A DNA stretch of 64,000 bases from Mycolicibacterium holsaticum DSM 44478 = JCM 12374 (GCF_019645835.1 NZ_CP080998.1:2232001-2296000), one strand, 5' to 3'; positions 44,272-55,545 are shown, counted from the first letter of the stretch. The notes: generated from the letters alone by a model not told the origin. Program-made: numbers and translations.

Positions 44272-45024
44272 TCAGCGTCGCCGGACGGTGCGCTGTACGC
44301 CGCGCATCTTGGCCTGGGCGGGCAGTGGACCCTTGGGCATCGCGGCGGGCCCGACCTTGGTGCCCAGCGCGGCCAGCCGGGACTCCAGCGAGTCCATCTG
44401 CTTGACGGTGATGTTGGCGGGCAGCTTGTTGAGGTGGCGTTCGAGCTTGGCCAGCGTGACCTCGTCCTCGCCCTTGCCGATGACGATGTCGTAGATGGGG
44501 ATGTCGCCGACCAGCCGGGCGGTGCGCTTCTTCTCCTGGGCCAGCAGCGGCTTGACCCGGGTCGGGGAGCCCTCGCCGACGAAGATCACGCCCGGTCGCC
44601 CGATCACCCGGTGCACCGCGTCGAAGTGGCCGGTGGCCGCGACGCCCGGGGTGACGCGCCACTTGCCGCGCAGGTTCTCCAGCGCCCATGCCGCCGCCCC
44701 GGTTTGTCCCTCGGCCTTGCGGTAGACCGACTTCTGCGCGCGCCGCCCGAAGATGATGAACGCCACCAGCGCGCCGAGCACGACGCCCAGCGGGATCATC
44801 ATGTAAGTGCTGAACCCGCCTGCGGTCAACCCCAGCGCCACCGAGGCGGCGACGATCAGCACGAACGCGCCGATCATGTAGGGCAGCAGCCGTTTGTCCT
44901 CTTTGCGCTGGATCTGGAACGCCTGCCACAGCTGGGTGCGGCGCTGCCGGGAGGCCTCCTTGCGCGCCGCCTTCGCTTCGGCCTTGGCAGCCTTCACGGC
45001 CGCGGGATTGCGGGATTTCGCCAT
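44272..45024 (-). CDS. DUF4191 family membrane protein
   Basis: A 250-residue protein with a Lys/Ala-rich N-terminal helix (AAVKAAKAEAKAARKEASRQ), two adjacent membrane helices (LPYMIGAFVLIVAASVALGL and YMMIPLGVVLGALVAFIIFG) and a cytoplasmic domain to the C-terminus (VGDIPIYDIVIGKGEDEV). It is the conserved neighbour of lipA in mycobacteria and its function is unknown. The start is ATG at 45024, 4 bases after the lipA stop, so it is likely part of the lipB-lipA operon. Confidence 0.88.
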   Translation of the reverse strand: MAKSRNPAAVKAAKAEAKAARKEASRQRRTQLWQAFQIQRKEDKRLLPYMIGAFVLIVAASVALGLTAGGFSTYMMIPLGVVLGALVAFIIFGRRAQKSVYRKAEGQTGAAAWALENLRGKWRVTPGVAATGHFDAVHRVIGRPGVIFVGEGSPTRVKPLLAQEKKRTARLVGDIPIYDIVIGKGEDEVTLAKLERHLNKLPANITVKQMDSLESRLAALGTKVGPAAMPKGPLPAQAKMRGVQRTVRRR

Positions 45025-45028
45025 GCCC

Positions 45029-45991
45029 TCAGGATACGGAGTCGGATGTGCCCGTCGCCGCGGCTCCGGTGGACCGGGAATTGACCACCTGTGCGTACAG
45101 CCGGCCGGCCCGGTACGACGACCGCACCAGCGGCCCGGCCAGCACCCCGGCGAACCCGAGTTCGTTGGCGAACTGCTCGTGCTCGACGAACTCCTCGGGC
45201 CGCACCCAGCGCTCCACCGGATGATGACGCACCGAGGGCCGCAGGTACTGGGTGATCGTGACGATGTCGCAGCCGGCGTCGTACAGGTCGGTCAGCGCGC
45301 TGCGCACCTCCTCGGGCGTCTCGCCCATCCCGAGGATGAGGTTGGACTTGGTCACCAGCCCGTACGCGCGCGCCGCGGTCAGCACCTGCAGGCTGCGGTC
45401 GTAGCGGAAGCCGGGCCGGATCCGCTTGAAGATCCGGGGCACCGTTTCGACGTTGTGCGCCAACACTTCTGGACGTGACTCGAAGACCTGCTCGAGCAGT
45501 TCGGGGGCGCCGTTGAAATCGGGGATCAGCAGCTCGACGCCGGTGTCGGGGTTGAGCGCCTTGATGGCGCGCACCGTCTCGGCGTACAGCCATGCGCCGC
45601 CGTCGGGCAGATCGTCGCGGGCCACCCCGGTGACCGTCGAATAGCGCAGCCCCATCGTGTGCACGCTCTCGGCGACCCGGCGCGGCTCGTCGCGGTCCAG
45701 TTCGTCGGGCTTGCCGGTGTCGATCTGGCAGAAGTCGCACCGCCGGGTGCACTGCTCGCCGCCGATGAGGAAGGTGGCCTCGCGGTCCTCCCAGCACTCG
45801 TAGATGTTCGGGCAGCCGGCTTCCTCGCAGACGGTGTGCAGGCCCTCGCGCCGGACCAGCGCCTTGAGCTCCTGATACTCCGGGCCCATCTTGGCGCGCG
45901 TCTTGATCCACGGCGGCTTGCGCTCGATGGGCGTCTCGGCGTTGCGCACCTCCAGACGGAGGAGCCTGCGGCCTTCCGGGGACACGGTCAC
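45029..45991 (-). CDS. lipA: lipoyl synthase
   Basis: A 320-residue radical-SAM enzyme that inserts two sulfur atoms into octanoyl groups on lipoyl domains. The radical-SAM cluster is CTRRCDFC and the auxiliary cluster cysteines are in [33 protein letters not shown] and the C-terminal [11 protein letters not shown] are family signatures. I take the GTG at 45989-45991, which gives the conserved start [19 protein letters not shown] and overlaps the lipB stop by 4 bases (GTGA). It works directly after LipB; DlaT encoded nearby is a substrate. Confidence 0.95.
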   Translation of the reverse strand: MTVSPEGRRLLRLEVRNAETPIERKPPWIKTRAKMGPEYQELKALVRREGLHTVCEEAGCPNIYECWEDREATFLIGGEQCTRRCDFCQIDTGKPDELDRDEPRRVAESVHTMGLRYSTVTGVARDDLPDGGAWLYAETVRAIKALNPDTGVELLIPDFNGAPELLEQVFESRPEVLAHNVETVPRIFKRIRPGFRYDRSLQVLTAARAYGLVTKSNLILGMGETPEEVRSALTDLYDAGCDIVTITQYLRPSVRHHPVERWVRPEEFVEHEQFANELGFAGVLAGPLVRSSYRAGRLYAQVVNSRSTGAAATGTSDSVS

Positions 45992-46686
45992 GAGGTCAAT
46001 GCTACTGACAGGCGCCCGTCGAGCGCGTCGCAAACGGCCTCGGTGACCGGGCCCAGCATCTCGTCGACGCCGACGTGGCGGCCCAGTTCGGCGCTCAGCG
46101 AGGTTACCCCGGCATCGGAGATGCCGCACGGCACGATCGCCGAGTAGGCGGTCAGGTCGCAGTCGCAGTTCAGCGCGAACCCGTGCAGCGTCGTGGCCCG
46201 CGACACCCGGATGCCGATGGCGGCGACCTTGCGTGCGGGCCGCGGCCCGTCCTCGGTGTCCTGGGCGGGGACCCACACCCCGGAACGGCCCGCCACCCGG
46301 CCGGTCGCCAGCCCGAGGTCGGCACACACTTTGATCAACGATTCTTCAAGGCGCCGAACGAAATTCACCACATCGACCGGTTCGGCGAGGCCGATGATCG
46401 GATAACCCACCAGCTGTCCGGGCCCGTGCCAGGTGATCTTGCCGCCCCGGTCGGTGTCGATGACCGGGGTGTTCGACACGTCGGGCAGGGGACGCTCCTC
46501 GGGCAGGGTGCGCCGGCCCGCGGTGTACACCGGCGGATGCTCGAGCAGCAGCAGCGTGTCCGGCCCGCCCGCGACGCGGGCATCGGCCAGCTCCCGCTGC
46601 AGCTCCCAGGCCGCCTGATAGTCGAGGCTGCCCAGTCGGCGCACGTCAACCGGCGATGACACCGACCGGATCGACTTTGCCGCCAT
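45988..46686 (-). CDS. lipB: octanoyl-(acyl carrier protein):protein octanoyltransferase
   Basis: A 232-residue LipB that moves octanoyl groups from ACP to lipoyl domains. The active-site Cys and Lys are in [18 protein letters not shown] and [10 protein letters not shown]. Other signatures are [13 protein letters not shown] and [20 protein letters not shown]. The ATG at 46686 is chosen ([19 protein letters not shown]); the longer frame lies inside the epimerase gene. Its stop overlaps the lipA start, and it follows the epimerase-like gene by 10 bases. Confidence 0.95.
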   Translation of the reverse strand: MAAKSIRSVSSPVDVRRLGSLDYQAAWELQRELADARVAGGPDTLLLLEHPPVYTAGRRTLPEERPLPDVSNTPVIDTDRGGKITWHGPGQLVGYPIIGLAEPVDVVNFVRRLEESLIKVCADLGLATGRVAGRSGVWVPAQDTEDGPRPARKVAAIGIRVSRATTLHGFALNCDCDLTAYSAIVPCGISDAGVTSLSAELGRHVGVDEMLGPVTEAVCDALDGRLSVALTS

Positions 46687-46696
46687 GCATATGAAT

Positions 46697-47605
46697 CTAC
46701 GTGTCCTTGGGTGCGGTGGCGAATGCCAGCGCCTCGCCGATGGTGTTGTGGTGGAACTGAAAACCCGCCGCCTCCAGCGCCGCCGGGATGACCCGCTGGC
46801 CACCGAGCACGCCCTCGTCGGCGAACTCGCCGAGCAGGGTGCGCACCGCGAAGCCGGGCACCGCAAGCGGGGTCGGACGGTTGAGCGTGCGGCCCAGCGC
46901 CGCGGTGAACTCGGCGTTGGTGACCGGCGCCGGGCCCGTAACGTTGACCGGTCCGGACAGTTCGCGGTGGTTGATCGCGAACAGCAGCGCGCGTACCTCG
47001 TCTTCGAGGCTGATCCACGGCATGTACTGGCGGCCGTCGCCCAGCCGGGCGCCCAGACCGAGGGAGAACAACGGCTTCAACCTGCTCAGGATCCCGCCGG
47101 ACCGGCCGAGCACCAGCCCTGAGCGGGCCAGCACCACCCGCGCCCCGGCGTGCTGGGCGGGCAGGGTGGCACCCTCCCAGTCGCGGCACAGCTGGGCCAG
47201 AAACCCGGCGCCCGACGGGGCGGACTCGTCGGTGATGCGGCTGCCGGTGTCGCCGTAGTAGCCGACCGCGCTGGCGTTGACCAGCGTCGGTACCCCCGCG
47301 GCGGCGACGGCGGCGGACAACACTTCGGTGGGCCCGATGCGGCTGTCGCGCAGGCTCTGTTTGAACGCCCCCGACCAGCGCTTGGCGCCGACGTTGACCC
47401 CGCACAGGTTCACCACGGCGTCGACGCCGGCCAGCGCGCCCGCGTCGAACTCACCGGTGTCGGGGTTCCAGAACACCTCGTCGGCGTTGGATGGGGCCCG
47501 GCGCACAATGCGCAGCACCCGATGGTCGGTGGCGCGCAGTGCGTACACCAGCGCCGTGCCGATCAGGCCGGACGATCCCGCGATGGCGATGGCGGCGTCG
47601 GACAC
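46697..47605 (-). CDS. TIGR01777-type epimerase (SDR39U1 family)
   Basis: A 302-residue atypical SDR protein. The dinucleotide motif is [32 protein letters not shown] carries the catalytic Tyr region, and [18 protein letters not shown] plus [16 protein letters not shown] are typical of the TIGR01777 family of sugar-nucleotide-epimerase-like proteins with unknown substrate. It is conserved between dlaT and lipB in mycobacteria, which suggests a link to lipoylation or a shared promoter. The start is ATG at 47605, 27 bases from dlaT. Confidence 0.9.
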   Translation of the reverse strand: MSDAAIAIAGSSGLIGTALVYALRATDHRVLRIVRRAPSNADEVFWNPDTGEFDAGALAGVDAVVNLCGVNVGAKRWSGAFKQSLRDSRIGPTEVLSAAVAAAGVPTLVNASAVGYYGDTGSRITDESAPSGAGFLAQLCRDWEGATLPAQHAGARVVLARSGLVLGRSGGILSRLKPLFSLGLGARLGDGRQYMPWISLEDEVRALLFAINHRELSGPVNVTGPAPVTNAEFTAALGRTLNRPTPLAVPGFAVRTLLGEFADEGVLGGQRVIPAALEAAGFQFHHNTIGEALAFATAPKDT

Positions 47606-47632
47606 GGAGGCGAAAGCCCTTCTCTGCTCGGC

Positions 47633-49366
47633 CTACAGACCCAGGTCGGCCTCGAAGGCACCCTCTTCGAGGCGGCGTTTGATGGTGGTCAGGAAACGTC
47701 CGGCGTCGGCACCGTCGATCAGCCGATGGTCATAGGTCAGCGGCAGGTAGCACACCGACCGGATACCGATCGACTCATTGCCGAACTCGTCGGCGATCAC
47801 CCGCGGCCGTTTGACGATCGCGCCGGTGCCCAGCATCGCCGCCTGCGGCGGCACCAGGATCGGGGTGTCGAACAGCGCACCCTGGCTGCCGATGTTGGTG
47901 ATGGTGAACGTGCCACCGGACAACTCGTCGGGTTTGAGGTCAGCCGAGCGGGCGCGCGCGGCGATGTCGGCGATCGCGCGCGCCAACCCCGCCAGCGACA
48001 GGTCCCCGGCGTTTTTGATCACCGGTGACAGCAGCCCCTGCTCGGTGTCGACCGCGATGCCGAGGTGCTCGGCGTCGTAGTAGGTGATCTCCTTGGTGTC
48101 CTCGTTGTAGCTGGCGTTGACGTTCGGGTGCGCCTTGAGCGCGTCGACCACCGCGACCGCGATGAACGGCAGATACGTCAGGTTCACGCCCTCGCGTTCG
48201 GCGAAGCTGGCCTTCGCCCGGGCCCGCAGCGACACGATCTTGGTCATGTCGACCTCGTGGGTCTGGGTCAATTGCGCTGTCGCCTGCAGGGATTCGCGTG
48301 TCTTCTTGGCGGTGAGCTGACGGATCCGGCCGGCCTTCTGTGTGGTGCCGCGCAGATGCGCCAGGGCTGGCGCGGCCGTCGGCTCCTGCCTGGCCGCCGG
48401 TGCCGCGGGCCGCGGGGCGGTCGGTTCGGCCGCCGGTGCCTGCTTGGCCTCCGCCGCCGCCAGCACATCCTGCTTGCGGATGCGTCCACCGACGCCGGTG
48501 CCCTTCACCGCGGTGAGGTCGATGTCGTTCTCGGCGGCCAGTTTCCGCACCAGCGGTGTGACATACGGGGCGGAGTCACCCGCGGGCTGGGGTTTGGGTG
48601 CCGGCTTGGGCTCGGCCTTCGGCTCGGGCTTGGGCTCGGGCTTGGGTTCCGGCTTGGGCTCCTGCTTCTGTTCCGGTTCGGGCTCCGGCTCGGGTTCGGG
48701 TTCGGGTTCGGGTTCGGGCTCGGGTTCCGGTTCGGGTTTGGGTTCGGCGGCCGGGGCCGCATCGGCGTCGCCGATCTTGCCCAGCTCGCCGCCGACCTCC
48801 ACGGTGTCGTCCTCTTCAGCGGTGATCGCCACCAGCGTGCCGGCCACCGGCGAGGGGATCTCCGTGTCGACCTTGTCGGTGGAGACCTCGAGCAGTGGCT
48901 CGTCGACCTCGACGGTGTCGCCGACCTTCTTCAGCCACCGGGTCACGGTGCCCTCGGTCACCGACTCGCCGAGCTCGGGCATCAACACCGGTGTCGCGTC
49001 CCCGCCCTTGGCCGGAGGCGATGGCGTCTCGGCGGGCTCCTCCTGCTCTTCGGCGGCCGGTTCGGGCTGCGCTGCGGGTTCCTCGGCGGGCTGCTCGTCG
49101 CCGCCGCCGCCGTCGTCGCCGTCCTCGTCGGCATCCCCGATGACGGCCAACTCGCCGCCCACCTCCACCGTGTCGTCTTCCTGCGCGACGATCTTCTTCA
49201 GCACACCGGAAGCGGGAGAGGGGATCTCGGTGTCCACCTTGTCGGTGGACACTTCCAGCAGCGGCTCATCCTGTTCGACCGTGTCGCCCTCTTGCTTGAG
49301 CCAACGGGTGACAGTCCCTTCGGTGACGCTTTCACCGAGTGCGGGCATCTGAACGGAGATGGCCAT
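47633..49366 (-). CDS. dlaT: dihydrolipoamide acyltransferase E2 with two lipoyl domains
   Basis: A 577-residue E2 component; in mycobacteria DlaT serves pyruvate dehydrogenase and peroxynitrite defence. Two lipoyl domains carry the modified lysines Lys43 and Lys165, both in [13 protein letters not shown] very long Glu-Pro/Lys-Pro linker spans residues 205-262. A subunit-binding domain follows ([20 protein letters not shown], to about 303). The catalytic domain from about 345 ends with [14 protein letters not shown]. The annotation sucB has been used for the same gene. The start is ATG at 49366. It heads the epimerase-lipB-lipA-DUF4191 set. Confidence 0.93.
   Translation of the reverse strand: MAISVQMPALGESVTEGTVTRWLKQEGDTVEQDEPLLEVSTDKVDTEIPSPASGVLKKIVAQEDDTVEVGGELAVIGDADEDGDDGGGGDEQPAEEPAAQPEPAAEEQEEPAETPSPPAKGGDATPVLMPELGESVTEGTVTRWLKKVGDTVEVDEPLLEVSTDKVDTEIPSPVAGTLVAITAEEDDTVEVGGELGKIGDADAAPAAEPKPEPEPEPEPEPEPEPEPEPEPEQKQEPKPEPKPEPKPEPKAEPKPAPKPQPAGDSAPYVTPLVRKLAAENDIDLTAVKGTGVGGRIRKQDVLAAAEAKQAPAAEPTAPRPAAPAARQEPTAAPALAHLRGTTQKAGRIRQLTAKKTRESLQATAQLTQTHEVDMTKIVSLRARAKASFAEREGVNLTYLPFIAVAVVDALKAHPNVNASYNEDTKEITYYDAEHLGIAVDTEQGLLSPVIKNAGDLSLAGLARAIADIAARARSADLKPDELSGGTFTITNIGSQGALFDTPILVPPQAAMLGTGAIVKRPRVIADEFGNESIGIRSVCYLPLTYDHRLIDGADAGRFLTTIKRRLEEGAFEADLGL
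48587..48745. repeat. Glu-Pro/Lys-Pro coding repeat in dlaT
   Basis: About 160 bases encode residues 208-260 of DlaT as near-perfect EP and KP dipeptide repeats. On the plus strand the DNA reads as a 6-base GGTTCG/GGCTCG-like tandem array. Such an array is prone to slippage, so the repeat number may vary between strains. Confidence 0.8.
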
Positions 49367-49520
49367 ATATCGACTCCCTCGCTCCCTTGAACGGTCAGTC
49401 TCTTGCTGGGTCGATCGTCGTAACCCATCCTTTCACGTCTGCGCGTCTCGTTCGCTGCAGACCTGTCGACCATGTGCTCTGGCACTATCTTGGGAGGTAG
49501 ACGAAGGGAGTACCACCGGA

Positions 49521-49877
49521 GTGCGACTGTTCGGCAAATTTCGGCGCGGTACGCGCACCGGCGCAGCCGCCGGCAGCGACCCGGGCGCCGATCTGCGATA
49601 TCTGCGTCAGTGGGTCGCCGACCATACCGGTGTCGAGGCCTTCGTCGAACCCAAGACCACCGTCACCGACGTCACCGTCGTGCTGGTCGCCGCCGATGGC
49701 GAGTGGACGCGGCGGCCGACCGGGGGAGAGGCCGGGGCCCGGCGGCTCTCGCAACGCCTCAACATCCCGGTGTACGACGTGCAGAAGGTCGGCTATCCCC
49801 AGCGGATGCGCGACTTCGACGAACGTCGCCGGGTCGAACGCCGCCGCGCCGCGCGCAGGGAACTCGAAGAGTCCTAA
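49521..49877 (+). CDS. conserved hypothetical actinobacterial protein
   Basis: A 118-residue protein without a domain I can name. It begins VRLFGKFRRGT, has a predicted alpha/beta core (VTDVTVVLVAADGEWTRRPT, AGARRLSQRLNIPVYDVQKV GYP), and ends in an Arg/Glu-rich helix (RRRVERRRAARRELEES). It has no signal peptide or membrane segment. The start is GTG at 49521 with GAAGGGAG upstream; the longer frame to 49359 is less likely. It is divergent from dlaT and lies 66 bases before ephD on the same strand. Confidence 0.7.
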   Translation: MRLFGKFRRGTRTGAAAGSDPGADLRYLRQWVADHTGVEAFVEPKTTVTDVTVVLVAADGEWTRRPTGGEAGARRLSQRLNIPVYDVQKVGYPQRMRDFDERRRVERRRAARRELEES

Positions 49878-49943
49878 GCGCCTGGGTAAAGCGACGGGCC
49901 TGATACGTTACCGGCGGTCCCACTAACTTCGGGTGGAGGTGTG

Positions 49944-51703
49944 ATGATCACCGAACGGTTCGTCGACAGCGCTGACGGTGTCCGTATCGCGGTATACGAA
50001 CAAGGCAACCCCGATGGGCCGCGGTGGTTCTGGTCCACGGCTGGCCGGATTCCCACGTCGTATGGGACAGCGTGGTGCCGCTGCTGGCCGACCGGTTCCG
50101 CATCGTGCGCTATGACAATCGCGGCGTCGGTAAGACCTCGGTTCCCGACAAGATCTCCGACTACCGGATGTCTTGCTATGCAGACGATTTCACTGCCGTC
50201 ATCGCCGAAGTGAGCCCCGGTGAGCCGGTGCACGTGCTCGCCCACGACTGGGGTTCGACATCGATCTGGGAATACCTGTCCCGCTCCGGGGCCCGCGACC
50301 GCATTGCGTCGTTCACCTCGGTGTCCGGCCCGAGCGTCGACCACCTCAACCGCTACGTGATGGGCAACCTCAAACGGCCGTACCGGCCGCGCCTGTTCAC
50401 GCGGGCGCTGCGCCAACTGCTGGCCTTCTGGTACATGGGACTGTTCTCCGTCCCGGTCATCTCGCCGGCGTTGGTCCGACGAGGCTTCCGCGGCGGGGTC
50501 ATGACGCGACGGTTGCAGCGCGAGGGCATCACCGGTGAGCGGATCCGGCATTCCGCGGACGTCGCTGCCGACGCCGTCAACAGCCTGAAGGTCTATCCCG
50601 CCAACTACTTCCGCGCGCTGACCACGGCGAGGGCCGACCACTACGTCGACGTTCCGGTGCAGATCATCGTCAACGTCAACGATCCTCACGTGCGGCCCTA
50701 CGTCTACGACGACACCGCCAAGTGGGTGCCGCGGCTGTGGCGTCGGGACTTGCACGCCGGGCACTGGTCACCGATGTCGCACCCGCAGCTGCTCGCGCAG
50801 TCGGTGCACGAACTGGTCGACCATCTCGAGGGCAGTCCGGCGAGCCGCGCCCTGTTGCGCGCGCAGGTGGGCAGGCCACGCGAATACTTCGGCGACACAC
50901 TGGTTTCGGTGACGGGGGCGGGCAGCGGCATCGGGCGCGAGACCGCGCTGGCGTTCGCCCGCGAGGGCGCCGAGCTGATCGTCAGCGACATCGACGAAGC
51001 CGGTGCGAAAGACACCGCCGCCAAGATCACCGCGCGCGGCGGGGTGGCGCACGCGTACCGCCTCGACGTGGCCGACGCCGACGCGGTGGAACGCTTCGCC
51101 GAGCAGATCTGCACCGAGCACGGCGTGCCCGACATCGTTGTCAACAACGCCGGCGTCGGGCACTCCGGGCTGTTCCTGGACACCCCGCGAAACGAATACG
51201 ACCGGGTGTTGAGCATCAACTTCGGCGGTGTCGTCAACTGCTGCAGGTCTTTTGGTCGCCGCCTCGTCGAGCGCGGAACCGGTGGCCACATCGTCAACAT
51301 CTCGTCGATGGCGGCCTACTCACCGCAGCAGGCGATGAACGCCTACGCCACCAGCAAGGCCGCCGTGTTCATGTTCGGTGACTGCCTGCGCGCAGAGCTG
51401 GATCAGGCCGGGGTCGGGCTCACCACCGTGTGCCCCGGGGTGATCAACACCAACATCGTGCACACCACCCGCTTCGACGCGCCTGCAGGCAAGCAGGGCA
51501 GCGTGGAGTCGCGGCGCGCGCAGCTCGAGAAGCTTTTCGCCATGCGCCGGTACGGTCCGGAGAAGGTGGCCAAGGCGATCGTGTCGGCGGTCAAGAAGAA
51601 CAAGCCGATCCGGCCCGTCGCGCCGGAGGCCTACCTCGTATACGGCGCGGCCCATCTGCTGCCCCAGGCGATGCGAAGCACGGCCCGCGCCCGCGTCCTG
51701 TAG
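49944..51703 (+). pseudogene. ephD: ephD, epoxide hydrolase-SDR fusion, interrupted by a one-base deletion
   Basis: The gene for a two-domain protein: an N-terminal alpha/beta hydrolase (epoxide hydrolase type) and a C-terminal short-chain dehydrogenase. The first 26 codons (MITERFVDSADGVRIAVYEQ, ending GNPDGP) are in one frame. From base 50024 the family sequence goes on in another frame (VVLVHGWPDSHVVWDSVVPL). Only two bases (50022-50023) stand where a codon is expected, so one base is missing in a CCGCGG run. Downstream all is intact: HDWGS nucleophile region, TGAGSGIG, NNAGVGHSG and YATSK. In M. tuberculosis EphD is tied to epoxy-mycolate metabolism. Mutation and sequencing error are both possible. 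Confidence 0.85.
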
Positions 51704-51759
51704 CGCGTCAGTCCCCGCCGAGATCGACGAAATGGCGGGGGGCGGCTGACCCGTTGGCG

Positions 51760-53283
51760 TTACCCGTTGGCGGCGATGTCTTCGAGGACCGCGAACATCG
51801 TGCGCGTCGGCACCCCCGTGCCGCCCTTGCCGGTATAGCCCCACGGCCCGCCGGTGTTGTACGCCGGACCCGCGATGTCGATGTGCGCCCACTGCACCCC
51901 CTCGGGCACGAACTCGCGAAGGTAGGTGCCGGCGACCAGCATGCCCGCATAGCGCGAACCGCTGACGTTGGCCAGGTCGGCGACCGTCGACTTGAGATCG
52001 TCCTTGAGCTCCTCGGGCAGCGGCATCGGCCAGCCATTCTCACCCACGCGCTGCGACAAGCCGGCGACCCGGTCGCGGAACTCGTCGCTGCCCATCACCC
52101 CCGGCGTGCGGGCGCCCAGCGCCACCGTCTGCGCGCCGGTCAGCGTGGACGTCTCGATCAGGTAGTCGGGCTCGTCCTCGCCGGCGCGCACGATCGCATC
52201 GGCGAGCACCAGCCTGCCCTCGGCGTCGGTGTTGAGCACCTCGACCGTGATGCCGCCGTACTGGGTGAGCACGTCCCCGGGGCGCTGCGCCGTCGCCGAC
52301 GGCATGTTCTCGGCCATCGGCACCGTGGCGATGACGTCGATCGGCAGCCTCTGCTTGGCCGCCAGCACCACCGTCGCGATGACGGCCGCGGCCCCGCCCA
52401 TGTCGGAGGTCATGTGGTGCATGTTGGCCGCCGGCTTGATCGAGATGCCGCCGGTGTCGAACGTGATGCCCTTGCCCACCAGCGCCACTTTTTTCGCGGC
52501 CTTGCCGCGCTGCTTGGCGCCCTTGTGCGTCAGCCGCACCAGCCGCGGCGGGCGCGACGAGCCCTTGCCGACGCCGATGATTCCGCCGTAGCCGGCCTTC
52601 TCCAGCGCCTTCTCGTCGAGGATCTCGACCTGGAGTCCGGCGGCTTCCCCCAAAGCCTTTGCCCGCTTAGCGAATTCGTCGGGAAACAGATGACTCGGCG
52701 GGGTGTTGACCAGATCGCGTGCGGTTGCCACCGCGGTGGCGATGTCGGCGGCCCGCTGCGCGGCGTCCTTTTTCGCACCGGTGCTCAGCGCGGTGATCGA
52801 CCGCAGCCCGGTGTCTTTGGGCGCGGTCTTGGCGCTGCGGAAGTCGGTGAACCGGTAGGCGCCCAGGATCAGCCCCTCGATGGCCGCGTTCAGATCGATG
52901 TCCGACAGCGTGGTGATCACCGCTTCGGTGCCGTTGAGCGAGCGTGCGGCCACCCCGGCGGCGCGGCGGATCACGTCGGCCGACCAGTCGCCGGAATCCT
53001 TGCCGAGCCCGACCGCCAGCACGCTGCCCACCGGCAGCGCCGGCACCACGACGCGGGTCAGCGACTCGGCGCCGCCCTTCGCGCCGAGCGCCTCAAGGGC
53101 GACCTCGATCTCACCGACGGCCTCGGCGTCGAGGAACGGGTTGGCGACCACCGTCGGCCCCGCACTGTCGTCCGACCCGCTGACCACGGGCACGATCAGC
53201 ACCGACGAGTCGACCGTGCGCTTGGGCAGGGTCGAGCTGACGGAGACGCTGGGGGCTTGGTAACCGACGTTTGCAGGGCTCAC
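51760..53283 (-). CDS. pepB: leucyl aminopeptidase (M17)
   Basis: A 507-residue M17 leucine aminopeptidase, a di-metal cytosolic enzyme that removes N-terminal residues from peptides. The family signature [13 protein letters not shown] and the metal-site segments [16 protein letters not shown] and [11 protein letters not shown] are intact. The N-terminal half (to about 170) is the regulatory domain. The start is ATG at 53283. It lies 6 bases after the adenylate cyclase gene on the same strand, so the two are probably co-transcribed. Confidence 0.95.
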   Translation of the reverse strand: MSPANVGYQAPSVSVSSTLPKRTVDSSVLIVPVVSGSDDSAGPTVVANPFLDAEAVGEIEVALEALGAKGGAESLTRVVVPALPVGSVLAVGLGKDSGDWSADVIRRAAGVAARSLNGTEAVITTLSDIDLNAAIEGLILGAYRFTDFRSAKTAPKDTGLRSITALSTGAKKDAAQRAADIATAVATARDLVNTPPSHLFPDEFAKRAKALGEAAGLQVEILDEKALEKAGYGGIIGVGKGSSRPPRLVRLTHKGAKQRGKAAKKVALVGKGITFDTGGISIKPAANMHHMTSDMGGAAAVIATVVLAAKQRLPIDVIATVPMAENMPSATAQRPGDVLTQYGGITVEVLNTDAEGRLVLADAIVRAGEDEPDYLIETSTLTGAQTVALGARTPGVMGSDEFRDRVAGLSQRVGENGWPMPLPEELKDDLKSTVADLANVSGSRYAGMLVAGTYLREFVPEGVQWAHIDIAGPAYNTGGPWGYTGKGGTGVPTRTMFAVLEDIAANG

Positions 53284-53289
53284 AAGCGG

Positions 53290-54384
53290 TTAGCTTAGTC
53301 GTCGGCGCCCGGCGAGCAGGTCGTAGGCCTGAACCGGTTCGTCAAAGCCCTTGAGCACCAACGGGTCCTGTGGCACGGCGGGCCAGTCGCCCAGCTCGTC
53401 GCGCACGTCGGCGGCGGCGAGGACCTGCCCTGGTGCCGCGGCGGCGACCAGCCGCGCGGCCAGGTTCACCGGGTTGCCGAAGTAATCGCCGCCCACGGCG
53501 AGCACCGGGCCGTAGCCGAGACCCGCGCGGACCTGCAGTCCGGCCTCGCGCGCCCGCGGATGTTCGACGAGGTCGACGGCCACCTTCACGAGCAGTTCGG
53601 GCGTCGAGGTCACCCACATCACCTCGTCGCCGATGAACTTGACCACCCGGCCGCCGTCGACGTGCACCAGATCGCTGACCACCCCGCCGAAATCCAGAAG
53701 CAGTTCGGCCAACTCGGCCGGGGAGAGCCGCTGGGTCAGCGTGGTGAAGCCGGTCAGGTCGGCGAAGCCCACACCGCACATCACCACGGCCGACTCGTCG
53801 CGGATGACGCCCTCGAAGTGGCTGCGGGCGCTGGCCACGTGCTGGCGGAACACGGCTTCGAGCAGCGTGCCGAGGCGCTGGGTCAGCTCGGAAACCGCGC
53901 GGTATGCCCGCGCGGTGGTGAGCTCGTCTCGGGTGTGGGCTACCACGATGTCGGGCGCCGCGATGCGGATCATCGACGATCCGGCCTCGGCGAGCCGCGA
54001 CATGGACGCGCCGAGTACCCGCAGGAACGCCAGCGCGGCATCGTCGCCGACCACCGCTTTGACCTGTACCCAGACCGCCAGCCCGTCGAGGTCGACTTGG
54101 CTCAGCGTGAGGTCGTCGGGGTCGGCGACGGACAGCCCGAGCGCCGCCCACACGCCGGAGAGCTGCTCCAGCGGCACGCCGAGCGTCTCGGCGGCGCTGC
54201 GCAGGCTGAACGTCGGGCGACCCGCCCACAGCGCATCGCCCGACAGGCCGAAAAGCCGGCCGCGACGTTCGGCCTCGACCATCTCGTCCGCGGTGAACCC
54301 GAGCCCGTCGAGGTATTCGATCAGGGCCCTGCGACGATGCGCGTCGGCGATGCCCGCGGCTTGCAGCGCATCGAGATCGACCAC
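53290..54384 (-). CDS. class III adenylate cyclase with N-terminal regulatory domain
   Basis: A 364-residue soluble adenylate cyclase, orthologous in position to Rv2212. The catalytic domain (about 190-350) has both metal Asp sites ([15 protein letters not shown] and FIGDEVMWV), the purine-selecting Lys and Asp (VVKFIGDEV and [15 protein letters not shown]) and the transition-state Asn/Arg (NLAAR), so it should be active. The N-terminal half is the helical pH- or fatty-acid-sensing type domain seen in Rv1264-like cyclases. The start is ATG at 54384, 44 bases from the divergent gcvT. Confidence 0.92.
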   Translation of the reverse strand: MVDLDALQAAGIADAHRRRALIEYLDGLGFTADEMVEAERRGRLFGLSGDALWAGRPTFSLRSAAETLGVPLEQLSGVWAALGLSVADPDDLTLSQVDLDGLAVWVQVKAVVGDDAALAFLRVLGASMSRLAEAGSSMIRIAAPDIVVAHTRDELTTARAYRAVSELTQRLGTLLEAVFRQHVASARSHFEGVIRDESAVVMCGVGFADLTGFTTLTQRLSPAELAELLLDFGGVVSDLVHVDGGRVVKFIGDEVMWVTSTPELLVKVAVDLVEHPRAREAGLQVRAGLGYGPVLAVGGDYFGNPVNLAARLVAAAAPGQVLAAADVRDELGDWPAVPQDPLVLKGFDEPVQAYDLLAGRRRLS

Positions 54385-54428
54385 CGCATCAGTGTGGCAA
54401 GGTCGGCGTCACATTAGGGTGGATCGGC

Positions 54429-55523
54429 GTGAGCGAATTGTTGAAGGGCCCGCTGGACGACCGTCACCGCGAACTCGGGGCGAACTTCGCCGAGTTCGGC
54501 GGCTGGTCGATGCCGGTCGCGTATGCGGGAACGGTCAGCGAGCACACTGCGACGCGCAACGCCGTCGGCCTGTTCGACGTCAGCCACCTGGGCAAGGCGC
54601 TGGTGCGCGGGCCCGGCGCAGCCGCCTACGTCAACTCCACGCTGACCAACGACCTGAGCCGGATCGCGCCAGGCAAGGCGCAATACACGTTGTGCTGCAC
54701 CGAATCTGGCGGCGTGATCGACGATCTGATCGCCTACTACGTCTCCGACGACGAGATCTTCCTGGTACCCAACGCCGCCAACACCGCCGCCGTGGTGGCC
54801 GCGCTGCAGAAACACGCCCCCGCGGACATCGCGGTCACCGACGAACACCGGTCCTATGCGGTGCTCGCGGTGCAGGGGCCGCGGTCCACCGATGTGCTCG
54901 GCGCGCTCGGGCTGCCCACCGACATGGATTACATGGGTTACGTCGACGCCGAGTTCGACGGCGTGCCCGTGCGGGTGTGCCGCACCGGCTACACCGGTGA
55001 GCACGGCTACGAGCTGCTGCCGCCGTGGGACCGGGCGCGGACCGTGTTCGACGCGTTGGTGACGCAGGTCCGCGCCGTCGACGGCGAACTGGCCGGGCTC
55101 GGGGCCCGTGACACGCTGCGCACCGAGATGGGATATCCGCTGCACGGCCACGAGCTCTCGGTGGAGCTCTCGCCGTTGCAGGCCCGCTGCGGCTGGGCCA
55201 TCGGCTGGAAGAAGGACGCGTTCTGGGGCCGCGACGCGCTGCTTGCCGAAAAGGAAGCCGGGCCCGCCCGATTGTTGCGTGGGCTCAAGGCGGTCGGCCG
55301 CGGGGTGTTGCGGGCCGACCTGACCGTGCTCGACGGTGACCGCCCGGTCGGGGTGACGACGTCGGGAACCTTTTCTCCTACTTTGAAAGTCGGGATCGCG
55401 CTGGCGCTGATCGACACCGCCGCCGATGTCGCAGACGGTCAGCGCGTCACCGTCGACGTGCGCGGCCGCCCCATCGAATGCGAAGTGGTCAAGACCCCGT
55501 TCGTGGCGGCGAAAACTCGGTAG
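54429..55523 (+). CDS. gcvT: aminomethyltransferase (glycine cleavage T protein)
   Basis: A 364-residue T protein that transfers the aminomethyl carbon of glycine from the lipoylated H protein to tetrahydrofolate and releases ammonia. [15 protein letters not shown] at the N-terminus (with the folate site residues), [29 protein letters not shown] and [20 protein letters not shown] are family signatures. The start is GTG at 54429. No glycine riboswitch is seen in the 44 bases upstream. The H and P proteins are not in the window. ilvE follows 22 bases downstream. Confidence 0.95.
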   Translation: MSELLKGPLDDRHRELGANFAEFGGWSMPVAYAGTVSEHTATRNAVGLFDVSHLGKALVRGPGAAAYVNSTLTNDLSRIAPGKAQYTLCCTESGGVIDDLIAYYVSDDEIFLVPNAANTAAVVAALQKHAPADIAVTDEHRSYAVLAVQGPRSTDVLGALGLPTDMDYMGYVDAEFDGVPVRVCRTGYTGEHGYELLPPWDRARTVFDALVTQVRAVDGELAGLGARDTLRTEMGYPLHGHELSVELSPLQARCGWAIGWKKDAFWGRDALLAEKEAGPARLLRGLKAVGRGVLRADLTVLDGDRPVGVTTSGTFSPTLKVGIALALIDTAADVADGQRVTVDVRGRPIECEVVKTPFVAAKTR

Positions 55524-55545
55524 TCAGCGGATATACAATCGCTTC

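Noticed and set aside
42658..45084. An 808-codon open frame on the plus strand
   Set aside because: It is antisense to the amidohydrolase, DUF4191 and lipA genes, all of which have clear family motifs; a GC-content artefact.
48587..48745. CRISPR-like or minisatellite array in the 48.6-48.7 kb region
   Set aside because: The repeat is the in-frame Glu-Pro/Lys-Pro linker of dlaT with no spacers.
51430..53298. A 622-codon open frame on the plus strand over pepB
   Set aside because: It is the complement of pepB, which carries intact M17 motifs; no recognisable domain on the plus strand.
54385..54428. Possible glycine riboswitch before gcvT
   Set aside because: Only 44 bases separate gcvT from the divergent cyclase gene, too short for the aptamer, and no typical motifs are seen.
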